64,000 nucleotides of DNA from Gammaproteobacteria bacterium (GCA_021772915.1 JAJFLB010000018.1:341415-405414), one strand, 5' to 3'. Positions 55,635-64,000 are shown, counted from the first letter of the stretch. Notes: generated by a model from the sequence alone, not told the origin. Numbers and translations are program-made.

Positions 55635-56384
55635 TCAGTAGGTGTCCCGGCGTGCCAATTCCTTGAGTTTGTCCACATTGAGTATATTTACTTTTTTCCG
55701 GTTCACCTTGATGATGCCCGCGCCCTGGAACCGTGCCAGGACCCGGGAGATGGTTTCGGTTGCCAGCCGTAAATGACTGGCGATATCACGACGGGACATA
55801 CTGAGGTTGAACTCGGATGAGGAGTAACCGCGACTGGCGAAGCGTGCGGCTAAGGAACACAGCAGGCGAGCTATCCTTTCTTCAGCGCTCAGATCAGCCG
55901 CATTTGCCTCAAGTTCTGATATCTGGCTGCTCATGATACGAAACAACTCATCCTGCAACCTCGGCAGTTGCCGGGACATTTCGGCAACCGAGTCAAAATG
56001 CAGGCCGCATATCGAACTGGTATCAAGCGCTACGACATTAGCCTTGTGGACCTTTTCATGAATGGCATCGAAACCAATGATTTCACCGGGCAGGTAAAAG
56101 CCCAGCACTTGCTCTTCACCGCTTTTGTTGATGACATAACTCTTGAAGCAACCCGCACGAACTGCCGCGATAGACTGAAATTTATCGCCGGCGCGATAAA
56201 TATGCTCCCCCGGCTGGATGGGGCGTGATTTGTTTACAATATTTTCAAACTGCCTGGTTGACTCAGGATCAAGCTTACGTGGCAGGCACAGGGAGCCGAG
56301 CGCACAGCGGCTGCACGCAACTTGTGAACGCTCAAGAAAGTATGGCCGGGTCGGGCCTTCTGTGCTCATCGCTGGTTTATCCAT
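55635..56384 (-). CDS. anr: Fnr/Anr-type oxygen-sensing transcription regulator
   Basis: This Crp-superfamily regulator of about 249 residues holds the Fnr 4Fe-4S ligands: Cys24, Cys27 and Cys33 (CSRCALGSLC) and a central Cys in SSICGLHF. The C-terminal helix-turn-helix is MSRRDIASHLRLATETISRVL with the Glu-x-x-Ser-Arg that reads TTGAT-type boxes. It is oxygen-sensitive and activates anaerobic genes. Fnr-like boxes stand before nar, hemN and the porin. The gene lies between hemN and the 2-hydroxyacid dehydrogenase; Anr is the name used for non-enteric relatives, so the symbol is tentative. Confidence 0.92.
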   Translation of the reverse strand: MDKPAMSTEGPTRPYFLERSQVACSRCALGSLCLPRKLDPESTRQFENIVNKSRPIQPGEHIYRAGDKFQSIAAVRAGCFKSYVINKSGEEQVLGFYLPGEIIGFDAIHEKVHKANVVALDTSSICGLHFDSVAEMSRQLPRLQDELFRIMSSQISELEANAADLSAEERIARLLCSLAARFASRGYSSSEFNLSMSRRDIASHLRLATETISRVLARFQGAGIIKVNRKKVNILNVDKLKELARRDTY

Positions 56385-56488
56385 CACTCGTGGTCCCTGC
56401 TTGGTGATGGATTATAGCCTAGAGTTTCTCGGATGTGACAACTGCAGTTTCAGAACCTGTCGAGATATACGGGGCGGGGGTGGTCAGC

Positions 56489-57880
56489 TCAGATCACCTT
56501 TGAATAGGACTTTCCCTTGGCATCTTTGAGCAAATACTCGTCGAATTTCATCGCAATCGCACGCAACAGCAATACACCGGTTGGCGTGACGTCAAGAGTT
56601 TGCTCATCCATTTCGATCAAACCGTCGTCCTGTAATGGCTTGAGAGACTCAACTTCCAGTGCAAAATGATCACTGAACTCAATGCCGTACTTCCGCTCGA
56701 ACTCACCAAAGCTGACATGACCCTGGCACATGATTGCCGAGATAATCCCACGTCTAAGCCGGTCTTCTCCACTCAGGCCAATGCCCCTCCATACAGGTAA
56801 ATCGCCGTGATCGATATCTGCCTGCCAATCATGAATGTCCTTGCGGTTTTGCACAAAACTGTCACCAACCTTGCCAATTGCGCTAACGCCTACACCCACC
56901 AGGTCAGTTGTACGGCAGGTGGAATAGCCCTGGAAATTGCGCTGTAAGGTCCCCTCATTCATGGCGATGCATAATTCATCATCGGGTAGTGCAAAGTGAT
57001 CCATACCTATATAGACATAACCCGCATCAACCAGCTTTGTAATCGTCGAGTCCAGCAACTGGAGTCGCACTTCCGGGGCTGGCACTTCTTCAGTATTGAT
57101 CATGCGTTGAGCACGGAACAGATTTGGCAAATGGGCGTAGTTGTAGACCGAAATACGGTTAGGTCGAGCAGTGAGAAGGGACTCAATAGTGGTTTCAAAT
57201 GATTCTGCGGTCTGCAATGGCAACCCGTAAATCAAGTCCACCGATACCGACTTGAAGCTGGCTTCACGTGCGGCCGCAATCAACCCCAGTGTACTTTCTT
57301 CATCCTGTACACGGTTCACTGCCTTTTGCACTGCGGGATCAAAATCCTGGATGCCCATGCTGACCCGATTAAAGCCCATATCTGCCAGCCGGACAATTCT
57401 CTCGTTATCAACCGTACGTGGATCTATTTCGATGGAGAATTCACGATTCTCAGCCCGGCTCAAAAAGAAATGTCGCGACAATTGCCCGATGAGGTCCTGG
57501 AGTTGTGCATCGTCGTGATACGTTGGTGTACCACCACCGAAATGCAACTGGATCACCTCTCGATCGGGGTCAAACATACGCCCCTGCATTTCGATTTCCC
57601 GTTCAAGATGTTGCAAATATACGCCGGCGAGCGACTCATTACGGGTCACTTTCTTGTTGCATCCACAGTAATAGCAAAGTGACCGGCAAAACGGCAGGTG
57701 CACATACAGAGACAGCGGTCTTGGGATCAATTCGTCATTACTGAATTGGACATGCCGCCGATACGCTTCGGCATCGAAGCCTTCGTGAAATTGCAAGGCT
57801 GTGGGGTACGAGGTGTAACGTGGCCCTGCCAGGCCATACTTGGTGATTAGCTCAGTCGGAAAAGACGTGCTTGAACTCAT
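56489..57880 (-). CDS. hemN: Oxygen-independent coproporphyrinogen III oxidase HemN
   Basis: This 463-residue radical SAM enzyme makes protoporphyrinogen for haem in anaerobic growth. Cluster motif CRSLCYYCGC is at Cys65, 69, 72, 74 with the extra Cys typical of true HemN. Further motifs: LHFGGGTPTY, IEIDPRTVD, RVSMGIQDFDPAVQ and the C-terminal WRGIGLSGEDRLRR. An Fnr-like box lies upstream. Gene pairing with fnr is common in gammaproteobacteria. Confidence 0.96.
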   Translation of the reverse strand: MSSSTSFPTELITKYGLAGPRYTSYPTALQFHEGFDAEAYRRHVQFSNDELIPRPLSLYVHLPFCRSLCYYCGCNKKVTRNESLAGVYLQHLEREIEMQGRMFDPDREVIQLHFGGGTPTYHDDAQLQDLIGQLSRHFFLSRAENREFSIEIDPRTVDNERIVRLADMGFNRVSMGIQDFDPAVQKAVNRVQDEESTLGLIAAAREASFKSVSVDLIYGLPLQTAESFETTIESLLTARPNRISVYNYAHLPNLFRAQRMINTEEVPAPEVRLQLLDSTITKLVDAGYVYIGMDHFALPDDELCIAMNEGTLQRNFQGYSTCRTTDLVGVGVSAIGKVGDSFVQNRKDIHDWQADIDHGDLPVWRGIGLSGEDRLRRGIISAIMCQGHVSFGEFERKYGIEFSDHFALEVESLKPLQDDGLIEMDEQTLDVTPTGVLLLRAIAMKFDEYLLKDAKGKSYSKVI

Positions 57881-58128
57881 GCTATACGCGCCCCCCGCCG
57901 CTCAGGCGGAAACAGACATTTCCCCAAAAACTGAACAACAATAACGACACAGCATAATGCCCACGGTGGTTGAACTCCGGGTCGGGCCTGCCGTCAGATA
58001 GTCTTGTGGCGAGGGGAGTACCTGCCCGACCAACAGCGAATCTGACGCCATTATTGGTAATCTTCCTGGTTTGAGGACGGCCGTTGGCATACAGAATCTT
58101 CCTGAATATTTCCCAAATCGTGTAGCGC

Positions 58129-58170
58129 ACCATAACATCGTGTAATAGCCGATCCATTGACGCAGGTCAA
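58129..58170 (-). promoter_or_regulatory. Fnr-type box and -10 of hemN
   Basis: On the minus strand a box TTGAC-CTGC-GTCAA occupies 58170-58157 and a -10 TATGGT occupies 58134-58129. The implied start near 58122 puts the box centre at -41.5, the class II Fnr position. About 240 bases of leader then reach hemN. The leader region 57881-58128 contains no supported gene; a frame of 91 codons in it begins inside the box and has no ribosome site. Confidence 0.65.
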
Positions 58171-58226
58171 GTACAGCTAAGGAACCACTGAATATGCTCC
58201 CAAACACTCGCAGCAGACGGTTTTAG

Positions 58227-58268
58227 CTGACTCAAGTCAATTACTCCCGACTTGCAGTAGCGTAAATT
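58227..58268 (+). promoter_or_regulatory. Fnr-like box and -10 of the porin gene
   Basis: CTGAC-TCAA-GTCAA (58227-58240), read on the other strand as TTGAC-TTGA-GTCAG, is followed by a -10-like TAAATT (58263-58268). The implied start near 58275 places the box at -41.5. Together with the hemN box 57 bases away this makes a divergent, probably oxygen-controlled, promoter region. Confidence 0.6.
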
Positions 58269-58366
58269 CACCCTATAAATTGCGTAGTCGTTCACTTGCA
58301 GGCAGCTGTTGCCGAATCCGTAGTCGGGCACCAGCTCAAACCAATAGACTTGAGGGATCTTTAATT

Positions 58367-59602
58367 ATGGACAGAAAAAAAATCATACTCCCAGCACCGA
58401 TCACTGCGTTATCAGTACTGTTTCTGATGACCTTTTCACCCGCTTATGGTGCAGACAGTCTCGCAAGTGCGTTTGCCGAGGGTAACTGGCATGTGAGCCT
58501 ACGATGGAGACTTGAAGCGGTAGACCAGAAGCCACTGGCTCACAATGCAACTGCAATACCGCTGCGCGCACGCCTAAGCTACAAGACAGCCGACTGGAGT
58601 GGTCTTTCATTCAATGCTGAGGTGGACTATGTAACCAATTTCAGCGTGGACAAATTCAACGCGGGTGGTGGGAATACACCCAATCCGCCGGGTTATCCGG
58701 CCATAGTCGATCCTGCGGGCGAAGACCTGAACCAGGTCTACTTACAATACAAGGCCGACTTCGGGGGGCAGTTCCGCGTTGGCCGCCAACGCATTATTTA
58801 TGACAACTCCCGCTTTGTTGGAAACGTAGGCTGGCGACAGAATGAGCAAACTTATGACTCGTTTTCATTCGTACACAAGACCGGTGGTGGCTTCAACATC
58901 CAATATGCCTATCTGGACAACGTCAACCGCATCTTTGGCAATGACGTTGCTGCGGGTGATCATGAACAAAACACGCACCTGTTAAACCTCAGCCACACCT
59001 TTAAAGGTCTCGGAAAACTGACCGGCTATTTCTACGACATTGATAACGAAGATGCCGCCGGTCTTTCTAACACAACCTGGGGTCTGCGCTTCAATGGTTC
59101 CCATCAAGCAGAAGGGCCCAAACTTGGGTACGGCATTGAATTCGCCAGCCAAAAGGAAAACGCCGATAACCCCATCGCATATGATGCTGATTACTGGCGA
59201 ATTGACCTGTCCGCCGGTTTCGGTACAACCACCGTGTATGCCGGTTATGAGTCACTCGAAGGCGACCACGCCCGGTCGGGACAGGCGTTTCGAACACCGC
59301 TGGCCACTCTCCACGCCATGAACGGCTGGGCTGACAAGTTCCTGGCAACACCTGCGGCCGGTCTGAATGATGCCTTTGTGGGGGTTAAGGGCTCGTTAGG
59401 CAAATGGAAATGGAACGTGTTGTACCACGACTTTTCAGCACAATCCGGCTCCGGTGACTTTGGCAGTGAATTTGATGCTTCGATTGCGCGCAAATTCAAA
59501 AAGCACTTTGGCATTCTGGTCAAGGCCGCCAGCTTTGATACAGACAGCCCGGCATTCGGTGACACCACCAAGTTTTGGGTGCAGCTCACTGCCAATTATT
59601 AG
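58367..59602 (+). CDS. Alginate-export-family porin
   Basis: This outer-membrane barrel of about 411 residues has a signal peptide (VLFLMTFSPAYGA) and alternating strands of the alginate-export family (RLSYKTADWSGLSFNAEVDY, DLNQVYLQYKADFGGQFRVGRQRI, FWVQLTANY at the end). Members carry alginate in Pseudomonas but many relatives take other anions; the substrate here is unknown. The ATG at 58367 has GAGGG ten bases upstream and begins a good signal peptide. The Fnr-like box upstream suggests use in low oxygen. Confidence 0.85.
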   Translation: MDRKKIILPAPITALSVLFLMTFSPAYGADSLASAFAEGNWHVSLRWRLEAVDQKPLAHNATAIPLRARLSYKTADWSGLSFNAEVDYVTNFSVDKFNAGGGNTPNPPGYPAIVDPAGEDLNQVYLQYKADFGGQFRVGRQRIIYDNSRFVGNVGWRQNEQTYDSFSFVHKTGGGFNIQYAYLDNVNRIFGNDVAAGDHEQNTHLLNLSHTFKGLGKLTGYFYDIDNEDAAGLSNTTWGLRFNGSHQAEGPKLGYGIEFASQKENADNPIAYDADYWRIDLSAGFGTTTVYAGYESLEGDHARSGQAFRTPLATLHAMNGWADKFLATPAAGLNDAFVGVKGSLGKWKWNVLYHDFSAQSGSGDFGSEFDASIARKFKKHFGILVKAASFDTDSPAFGDTTKFWVQLTANY

Positions 59603-59637
59603 TGTGTTGCGCACTTGCACTGATAGCTCAAGTTCCC

Positions 59638-59698
59638 TCAGCCTCGCAAGAGGCTGAACTTTAAGACCCGGCAACGCCTCCCTCGCCGGGTCTTTTTT
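59638..59698 (+). terminator. Strong terminator with preceding GNRA hairpin
   Basis: TCAGCCTC-GCAA-GAGGCTGA (59638-59657) is an eight-base stem with a GCAA tetraloop. Next AAGACCCGGC (59663-59672) pairs with GCCGGGTCTT (59685-59694), a ten-base stem with a 12-base loop and a run of six Ts (59693-59698). The second is a textbook Rho-independent terminator after the porin gene. Confidence 0.92.
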
Positions 59699-59768
59699 AG
59701 ACACAGGCAACACTGCATGTCGCGCGGCCTGAATTCAGGCCGCATGGATCAAACACCGCCTTACAGTC

Positions 59769-59774
59769 TATAAT
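59769..59774 (+). promoter_or_regulatory. Sigma-70 -10 element of the TRAP transporter operon
   Basis: A perfect TATAAT lies at 59769-59774, about 36 bases before the TatT start. A convincing -35 is not seen at the usual spacing, so the strength is unsure. Confidence 0.45.
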
Positions 59775-59810
59775 TCATTAGTCTTTAGCCTGTACTCTTT
59801 TCCACTGACA

Positions 59811-60671
59811 TTGAAATCGACCCATACAAATACCATTGTTATATCCGCAATTCTGCTGATGCTGACCGCATGTTCGGCGGTAATGCAATCGGCGACCAAT
59901 AACATGGCCGCCAATCTCAGTGCCGCGATCATGAATCAGGACGACCCGGAAACGGTCCGCGATGGTGCCCCGGCCTATTTGCTAATGCTGGACAGTTTTG
60001 TCGAGGGTGCCCCTGATGATGCTGCAATGCTGGGTGCAGCAGCAGAATTGTACGCTGCCTACGGGGTCATATTTGTGGTGGACCCGCAACGGGCAGACCG
60101 CTTAACCAGTCGTGCACTCGGGTACGGTCAACGGGCATTGTGCGTAAGCAATCATAAGGCTTGCGGAATTGAAGCACTTACATTCAAGGAATTTGAATTC
60201 GTGCTGGGCAGTCTGGTCGAAAGGGATGTGGGCAGTCTTTTTACACTGGGCTTGAGCTGGATCGCATATATTAAAGCCCACAGTGGCGACTGGGGTGCGT
60301 TGGCCAAATTGCCAAGGGTTGTGGCCGTGCTCCACCGCGTGCAACAACTCGACGGTCACTATAAAGCGGTACAGGTAGAGCATTTCCTCGCTGTACTGAA
60401 TACCATTCGGCCTCCGGCCCTGGGTGGAAACTTTACTGCGGGAAAGCGTCATTTTGAGCGTGCGCTGGCAATGTCAAACGGAAAAGACCTGTCCATTAGT
60501 GTAGATTACGCACGTTATTACGCACGCACATTATATGACCGCGAACTCCACGACAGCCTGCTGGAGAAAGTCACCGCCGCACAGCCGGTGCAGAATGGCT
60601 ACACCCTGTTTAACACCCTGGCACAACGCGAGGCACAGGAGTTGCTGGATGCAGCAGACGACTATTTCTGA
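59811..60671 (+). CDS. TRAP-transporter-associated lipoprotein TatT
   Basis: This lipoprotein of 286 residues has a signal with lipobox LTAC and helical TPR-like repeats (TNNMAANLSAAIMNQDDPETVRDGAP, LGAAAELYAAYGVIF, FTAGKRHFERALAMS). It matches the TatT (Tp0956-type) proteins that bind the TRAP substrate-binding protein in the periplasm. The start is a TTG at 59811; no earlier ATG fits the signal, and no clear ribosome site was seen. The next gene is dctP, 14 bases on. Confidence 0.82.
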   Translation: MKSTHTNTIVISAILLMLTACSAVMQSATNNMAANLSAAIMNQDDPETVRDGAPAYLLMLDSFVEGAPDDAAMLGAAAELYAAYGVIFVVDPQRADRLTSRALGYGQRALCVSNHKACGIEALTFKEFEFVLGSLVERDVGSLFTLGLSWIAYIKAHSGDWGALAKLPRVVAVLHRVQQLDGHYKAVQVEHFLAVLNTIRPPALGGNFTAGKRHFERALAMSNGKDLSISVDYARYYARTLYDRELHDSLLEKVTAAQPVQNGYTLFNTLAQREAQELLDAADDYF

Positions 60672-60685
60672 GGAGATGGGACCAC

Positions 60686-61717
60686 ATGACTCACCGCCCT
60701 AATAAAAAATTCGTCACTGCTGTGGCATGGCTGATGCTTGGTGCCAGCTCTACCGTCAATGCCCAAACCATTAAAATCGCGACAATCGCACCGGAAGGAT
60801 CCGGTTGGATGAAGTCCATGCGGGCCGGTGCTGCCGACATCACGCAACGCACGGATGGGCGCGTGAAAATCAAGTTTTACGGTGGTGGCGTGCAGGGCAA
60901 TGACAAGCAGGTGCTACGCAAAATGCGTATCGGACAGCTGCACGGTGGTGCATTTACATCAACCGCACTGATCGCCTTGCAAAAAGACGCCGTGCTTTAT
61001 GGCATGCCATTGTTGTTTAACAACCTGGAAGAAGTGCAATTCGTGCGCGCGCGCATGGACGGCAAGTTGCGCGAGCTGCTTGACCAGGCCGGCTACGTGA
61101 ACTTTGGCTTTGCCGGTGGCGGCTTCGCCCACCTGATGTCCAACAAACCCATCGCTAAACTGGACGACATGCAAGGCTTGAAAATCTGGATACCGGACGG
61201 TGACACATTGGCTTATGGCGCGGTAAAGGCACTTGGAATCTCCCCGGTCACAATGCCATTGACCGATGTGTTGACCGGACTGCAAACAGAGCTGATTGAT
61301 ACCATCATGGGACCCCCTGCTGCCACCATAATTTTGCAATGGAACACGGGTGTGACTTATATCACCGAACTGCCCCTGGCCTATGTTTACGCCATGCTGG
61401 TCATCGCGAAAAAATATTTCGACAGGATACCGGCTGCCGACCAGGCAATTGTGCGCGAGGTCATGGAGCAGGTTTACGTGGGCTTCGAAAAACAGGGTAA
61501 TGAAGACAACGAAGCGGCCTACCAGGCCTTGCTTGAAGATGGCATGAAACCGGTTGCAGCCCAACAGGGGCAATTTGAGGCATGGCGCAGCGCGGTTCAG
61601 AAATCAAACCACGAGCTGGCTGCCGAAGGCGTTATGGATGCCGCATTGGTGAGTGAAATTGAGTGCTATATCTCCGCTTTCCGTGCCGACAATCCGGCCA
61701 AAGACTGTAGCCAGTGA
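60686..61717 (+). CDS. dctP: TRAP transporter substrate-binding protein (TatP/DctP)
   Basis: This periplasmic binding protein of 343 residues has a signal peptide (VAWLMLGASSTVNA) and the DctP fold: IKIATIAPEGSGWMKSM, GLLPLLFNN-like MPLLFNNLEEV, NKPIAKLDDMQGLKIWIPDGD, ELPLAYVYAMLVIAKK. Most DctP proteins have an Arg that clamps the substrate's carboxylate just after the GLKI motif; here it is Trp. That fits TatP, which uses TatT and need not bind simple carboxylates. Ligand unknown. Confidence 0.85.
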   Translation: MTHRPNKKFVTAVAWLMLGASSTVNAQTIKIATIAPEGSGWMKSMRAGAADITQRTDGRVKIKFYGGGVQGNDKQVLRKMRIGQLHGGAFTSTALIALQKDAVLYGMPLLFNNLEEVQFVRARMDGKLRELLDQAGYVNFGFAGGGFAHLMSNKPIAKLDDMQGLKIWIPDGDTLAYGAVKALGISPVTMPLTDVLTGLQTELIDTIMGPPAATIILQWNTGVTYITELPLAYVYAMLVIAKKYFDRIPAADQAIVREVMEQVYVGFEKQGNEDNEAAYQALLEDGMKPVAAQQGQFEAWRSAVQKSNHELAAEGVMDAALVSEIECYISAFRADNPAKDCSQ

Positions 61718-62223
61718 GTCGTGCCACCCCAATTCTGAACAGACTCGAGAAAGCTGGCACCCATGCGGAGGATGCCGTACTCCTGATCATTCTGGTCGGT
61801 ATGATCCTACTGGCAGGTGCTCAAATTCTGTTGCGCAACGTGTTTGACTTCAGCTTATTCTGGGGAGATGAAATGCTCCGCTTGATGGTGCTGTGGTTAA
61901 CGGTCGCCGGTGGTCTTGCTGCAAGCCGCACAAGCAAGCATATCAGTATCGAAATACTGGACCGCTTCCTGCCAACCAGGGTCCACCTGGCTGCACGGAG
62001 CCTCATTGAATTATTTACCGCCTCGGTATGTGCACTGTTTTCCTGGCACAGTGCCATTTTTGTCATGGGTTCATACGAATTTGGTGACACCCTGATGAAA
62101 AGTACACCGGCCTGGATGTTGCAGATTATTTTGCCCATCGGCTTTGGTTTGATGGCTTACCGTCACCTGGTGCTGGCCACCAGGCGACTGTTGGAATTGA
62201 CCCGTAGGGAACACCAATGTTGA
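61714..62223 (+). CDS. dctQ: TRAP transporter small permease DctQ
   Basis: This 169-residue protein has four membrane helices of the DctQ family: AVLLIILVGMILLAGAQILLRNVF (with the conserved RNVF), FWGDEMLRLMVLWLTVAGGLAASR and HISIEILDRFLP. It pairs with the DctM permease. GTG at 61714 overlaps the dctP stop; the stop overlaps dctM. Confidence 0.9.
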   Translation: MSRATPILNRLEKAGTHAEDAVLLIILVGMILLAGAQILLRNVFDFSLFWGDEMLRLMVLWLTVAGGLAASRTSKHISIEILDRFLPTRVHLAARSLIELFTASVCALFSWHSAIFVMGSYEFGDTLMKSTPAWMLQIILPIGFGLMAYRHLVLATRRLLELTRREHQC

Positions 62224-63476
62224 TCCTGGGGCCGGTACTGGTGCTGTTGGTTTTACTGGGCGCGCCGCTGTTTGCAGTGATCGCCGCCGCTGCATTCTGG
62301 AATTTCTACCAGGCCGATATTGACCTCCAGGCCATTGCCATTGAGTTTTACGGAATTGCCGAAATGCCAATTCTTTTGGCCATCCCGCTGTTCACTTTCG
62401 CTGGTTACCTGCTCAGTGAAAGCAACGCACCCAGACGTCTGGTACGTCTGACCAGCGCCTTGCTTGGGTGGATGCCGGCTGGACTGGCTATCGTCTCATT
62501 GCTGGCCTGCGCATTTTTCACCGCATTTACAGGCGCATCCGGCGTCACCATTATTGCCCTGGGTGCAATTTTATTCCCCGCCATGCAGCAAGCGGGGTAC
62601 CCGGAAAAATTTAATCTGGGGCTGGTCACCTCGGCTGGTAGTCTAGGTTTATTGTTTGCCCCTTCCCTGCCATTGATTTTGTATGGAGTTGTGGCTGAGG
62701 TTCCGATCGAAAGCCTGTTTCTGGCCGGGCTGTTACCCGGTTTCCTGATGCTGGTGATTTTGTCCGCTTTCAGTATTTGGAAAAACAGAGCCATCCGCAC
62801 ACCACTGGGAGATTTTTCCTGGGTTGAGGTCCGACAGGCCGTACGTGAGGCGGTCTGGGAAATACCACTGCCCATCGTCGTTCTCGGGGGCATTTACAGC
62901 GGCTATTTCGCGATCTCCGAAGCCGCAGCGGTCACTGCGTTGTACGTCCTGATTATCGACGTAATGGTTCTCAAAGAAGTTTCACTCAAGAAACTGCCCA
63001 CCATCATCCGGGAATCCATGATCCTGGTCGGCGGTATTATGATGATACTGGGCATGTCACGCGCATCAACCAATTACATGATTGACGCAGGCGTACCACA
63101 ACAATTACTGCACTGGATCAGTGGTTTTGTCACCGGCGAATTGGCATTCATGCTGATGTTGCTGATCTTCTTGTTGATCCTCGGCGCAATCCTGGACATC
63201 TTCTCTGCGATCGTCCTGATTGTTCCACTGATACTTCCGGTGGCCAACGAGTTTGGTGTACACCCGGTCCACCTCGGTATCGTTTTTCTCGCTACGATGC
63301 AGCTGGGTTATATAACACCCCCGGTTGGTCTTAACCTGTTCATTGCGGGTTACCGTTTTGACCGGTCAATCGTGAGTATTTACATATCCACCTTGCCGTT
63401 CTTCGTCTTCCTGATGCTCGCGGTCACTCTGATTGCGTTCTGGCCATCCCTGTCACTGTGGTTGCCAGGGGGGTGA
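62217..63476 (+). CDS. dctM: TRAP transporter large permease DctM
   Basis: This 419-residue permease with about 12 helices uses the sodium gradient to move the substrate released by DctP. Family features: AEMPILLAIPLFTFAGYLLSES, FTAFTGASGVTIIALGAILFPAM, a late LGAILDIFSAIVLIVPLILPV and LGYITPPVGLNLFIAG. Its ATG overlaps the dctQ stop, so the three permease genes are one transcript. Confidence 0.93.
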   Translation: MLILGPVLVLLVLLGAPLFAVIAAAAFWNFYQADIDLQAIAIEFYGIAEMPILLAIPLFTFAGYLLSESNAPRRLVRLTSALLGWMPAGLAIVSLLACAFFTAFTGASGVTIIALGAILFPAMQQAGYPEKFNLGLVTSAGSLGLLFAPSLPLILYGVVAEVPIESLFLAGLLPGFLMLVILSAFSIWKNRAIRTPLGDFSWVEVRQAVREAVWEIPLPIVVLGGIYSGYFAISEAAAVTALYVLIIDVMVLKEVSLKKLPTIIRESMILVGGIMMILGMSRASTNYMIDAGVPQQLLHWISGFVTGELAFMLMLLIFLLILGAILDIFSAIVLIVPLILPVANEFGVHPVHLGIVFLATMQLGYITPPVGLNLFIAGYRFDRSIVSIYISTLPFFVFLMLAVTLIAFWPSLSLWLPGG

Positions 63477-63521
63477 TACGAAGCCGCATACAGGACCGGC
63501 TGGTGCGGTGCTGTCAGCGGG

Positions 63522-63651
63522 TCAGGGGGTTGATTCGGGTTTAACGGCCGCTGTGATCGCTGCCCAATCCTGATAACGGGTATCAATCACATGAAAGTCC
63601 TCCTCATCGTCTACATCCAGACTGAGCCCACCAAATGGCTACCGGGTCAGG
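63522..63651 (-). pseudogene. C-terminal gene remnant (nucleotidyltransferase-like)
   Basis: A minus-strand frame of about 38 codons ends with TGA at 63522-63524 and is cut by a stop at about 63637. It reads PFGGLSLDVDDEEDFHVIDT, then RYQDWAAITAAV. The GLSLDVDDEEDF stretch recalls the C-terminus of MobA/CofC-type nucleotidyltransferases, but this short piece cannot prove it. It sits just before the transposase fragment and was probably interrupted by that element. Confidence 0.35.
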
Positions 63652-63730
63652 TTGTTGTGCACCACCTGTACTTGCACTCGAGACCCTGGGCACGCAAAAT
63701 TAGGCTGGGATTCCCTATCGGGCGCTCTAA

Positions 63731-64000
63731 GGCCTGACAAGATTCGGGTCACTTTACCCACAATACTTTGAGAATATGGCCAGGGTGCTGGCCATCGTCT
63801 ACCGCGCCATCGCCACACATCTGACACACAAAGCTGGCTTTGCAAAGCCCAGGGCACAAACTGGTGCAGTGACCCTGATCCAGCGCTTTGGCAGTGCACT
63901 CAATCTCAACATCCATTTCCATATGTTGTTTCTGGATGGTGTTTACATTGAACCTACGCACGGCATCAAAGTACGCTTTCGTCGGGTCAAGGCGCCAACT
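63731..64000 (+). mobile_element. IS91-family transposase, 5'-truncated and running off the window
   Basis: An open frame from 63731 to the right edge encodes MARVLAIVYRAIATHLTHKA (from ATG 63776) and AVTLIQRFGSALNLNIHFHM then LFLDGVYIEPTHG, unmistakable central IS91-type Y2 transposase sequence. The usual N-terminal zinc-binding part is missing here, since a stop lies at 63728, so the element is damaged. The rest lies outside the window. IS91 elements move by rolling circle. Confidence 0.85.

Noticed and set aside
57882..58157. 91-codon minus-strand frame before hemN
   Set aside because: Its ATG overlaps the Fnr box, another frame is open at the same place, and no ribosome site is present.

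Overview
The window looks like chromosomal DNA of a facultatively anaerobic gammaproteobacterium. The evidence is a membrane nitrate reductase operon (narGHJI with narK), an oxygen-sensing Fnr/Anr protein beside hemN, an E. coli-like MoaA and methionine aminotransferase, several outer-membrane barrels and TonB receptors, and an IPTL-CTERM sorted protein. The lineage below class cannot be read from the sequence. Gene density is high, and only the right edge and a few intergenic gaps carry mobile or decayed DNA.

Layout. 1-2.0 kb: a TonB-dependent receptor, cut by the window edge. 2.2-7.6 kb (minus strand): a coupled operon of hemerythrin, cobS, cobT and a dehydrogenase/hydratase fusion of inverted domain order. 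7.7-9.4 kb (plus): a DUF2249 protein and an NnrS-like membrane protein, both of nitric-oxide/denitrification type. 9.5-14.1 kb: surface and envelope proteins, namely a small membrane protein, a seven-repeat DUF4097 beta-solenoid, an IPTL-CTERM protein and a collagen-like protein. 14.2-19.4 kb: a metallo-hydrolase divergent from marR and a giant indolepyruvate:ferredoxin oxidoreductase, with an operator-like palindrome between. 19.5-23.6 kb: a membrane protein and a murein module (M14 peptidase, L,D-transpeptidase, amidase). 23.7-27.0 kb: an MttB-like methyltransferase, a DUF481 barrel and a small exported protein. 27.2-31.7 kb: a ThDP enzyme, a DsbA-like protein, an aminotransferase and a membrane-anchored glutathione transferase. 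31.7-32.0 kb: two REP-like hairpins and a tRNA-Leu-like relic. 32.0-41.4 kb: an FG-GAP/UnbV protein, small membrane proteins, a DUF885 lipoprotein, a formate/nitrite channel, a barrel, a MAPEG protein and an acyl-CoA ligase.

41.5-52.0 kb is the respiratory core: a di-haem cytochrome, narGHJI, narK and moaA behind an Fnr-type promoter. A cobalamin riboswitch and btuB follow (52.2-54.5 kb), then a REP doublet, a 2-hydroxyacid dehydrogenase, fnr/anr, hemN and a porin (54.5-59.6 kb). A TRAP transporter with a TatT lipoprotein (59.8-63.5 kb) is next. The right edge holds a gene remnant and a partial IS91-type transposase.

How it works together. Nitrate enters by NarK, is reduced by NarGHI on the cytoplasmic side, and nitrite can leave by NarK or the FNT channel. 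MoaA starts the molybdopterin cofactor, HemN makes haem without oxygen, and the Fnr protein can switch these on. Three Fnr-like boxes (TTGAC-N4-GTCA) sit exactly 41.5 bases upstream of the start points implied by nearby -10 hexamers, before the nar operon, hemN and the porin. A second theme is cobalamin: cobST, a riboswitch-controlled btuB and an MttB-family methyltransferase. No CRISPR array, rRNA or intact tRNA was seen.
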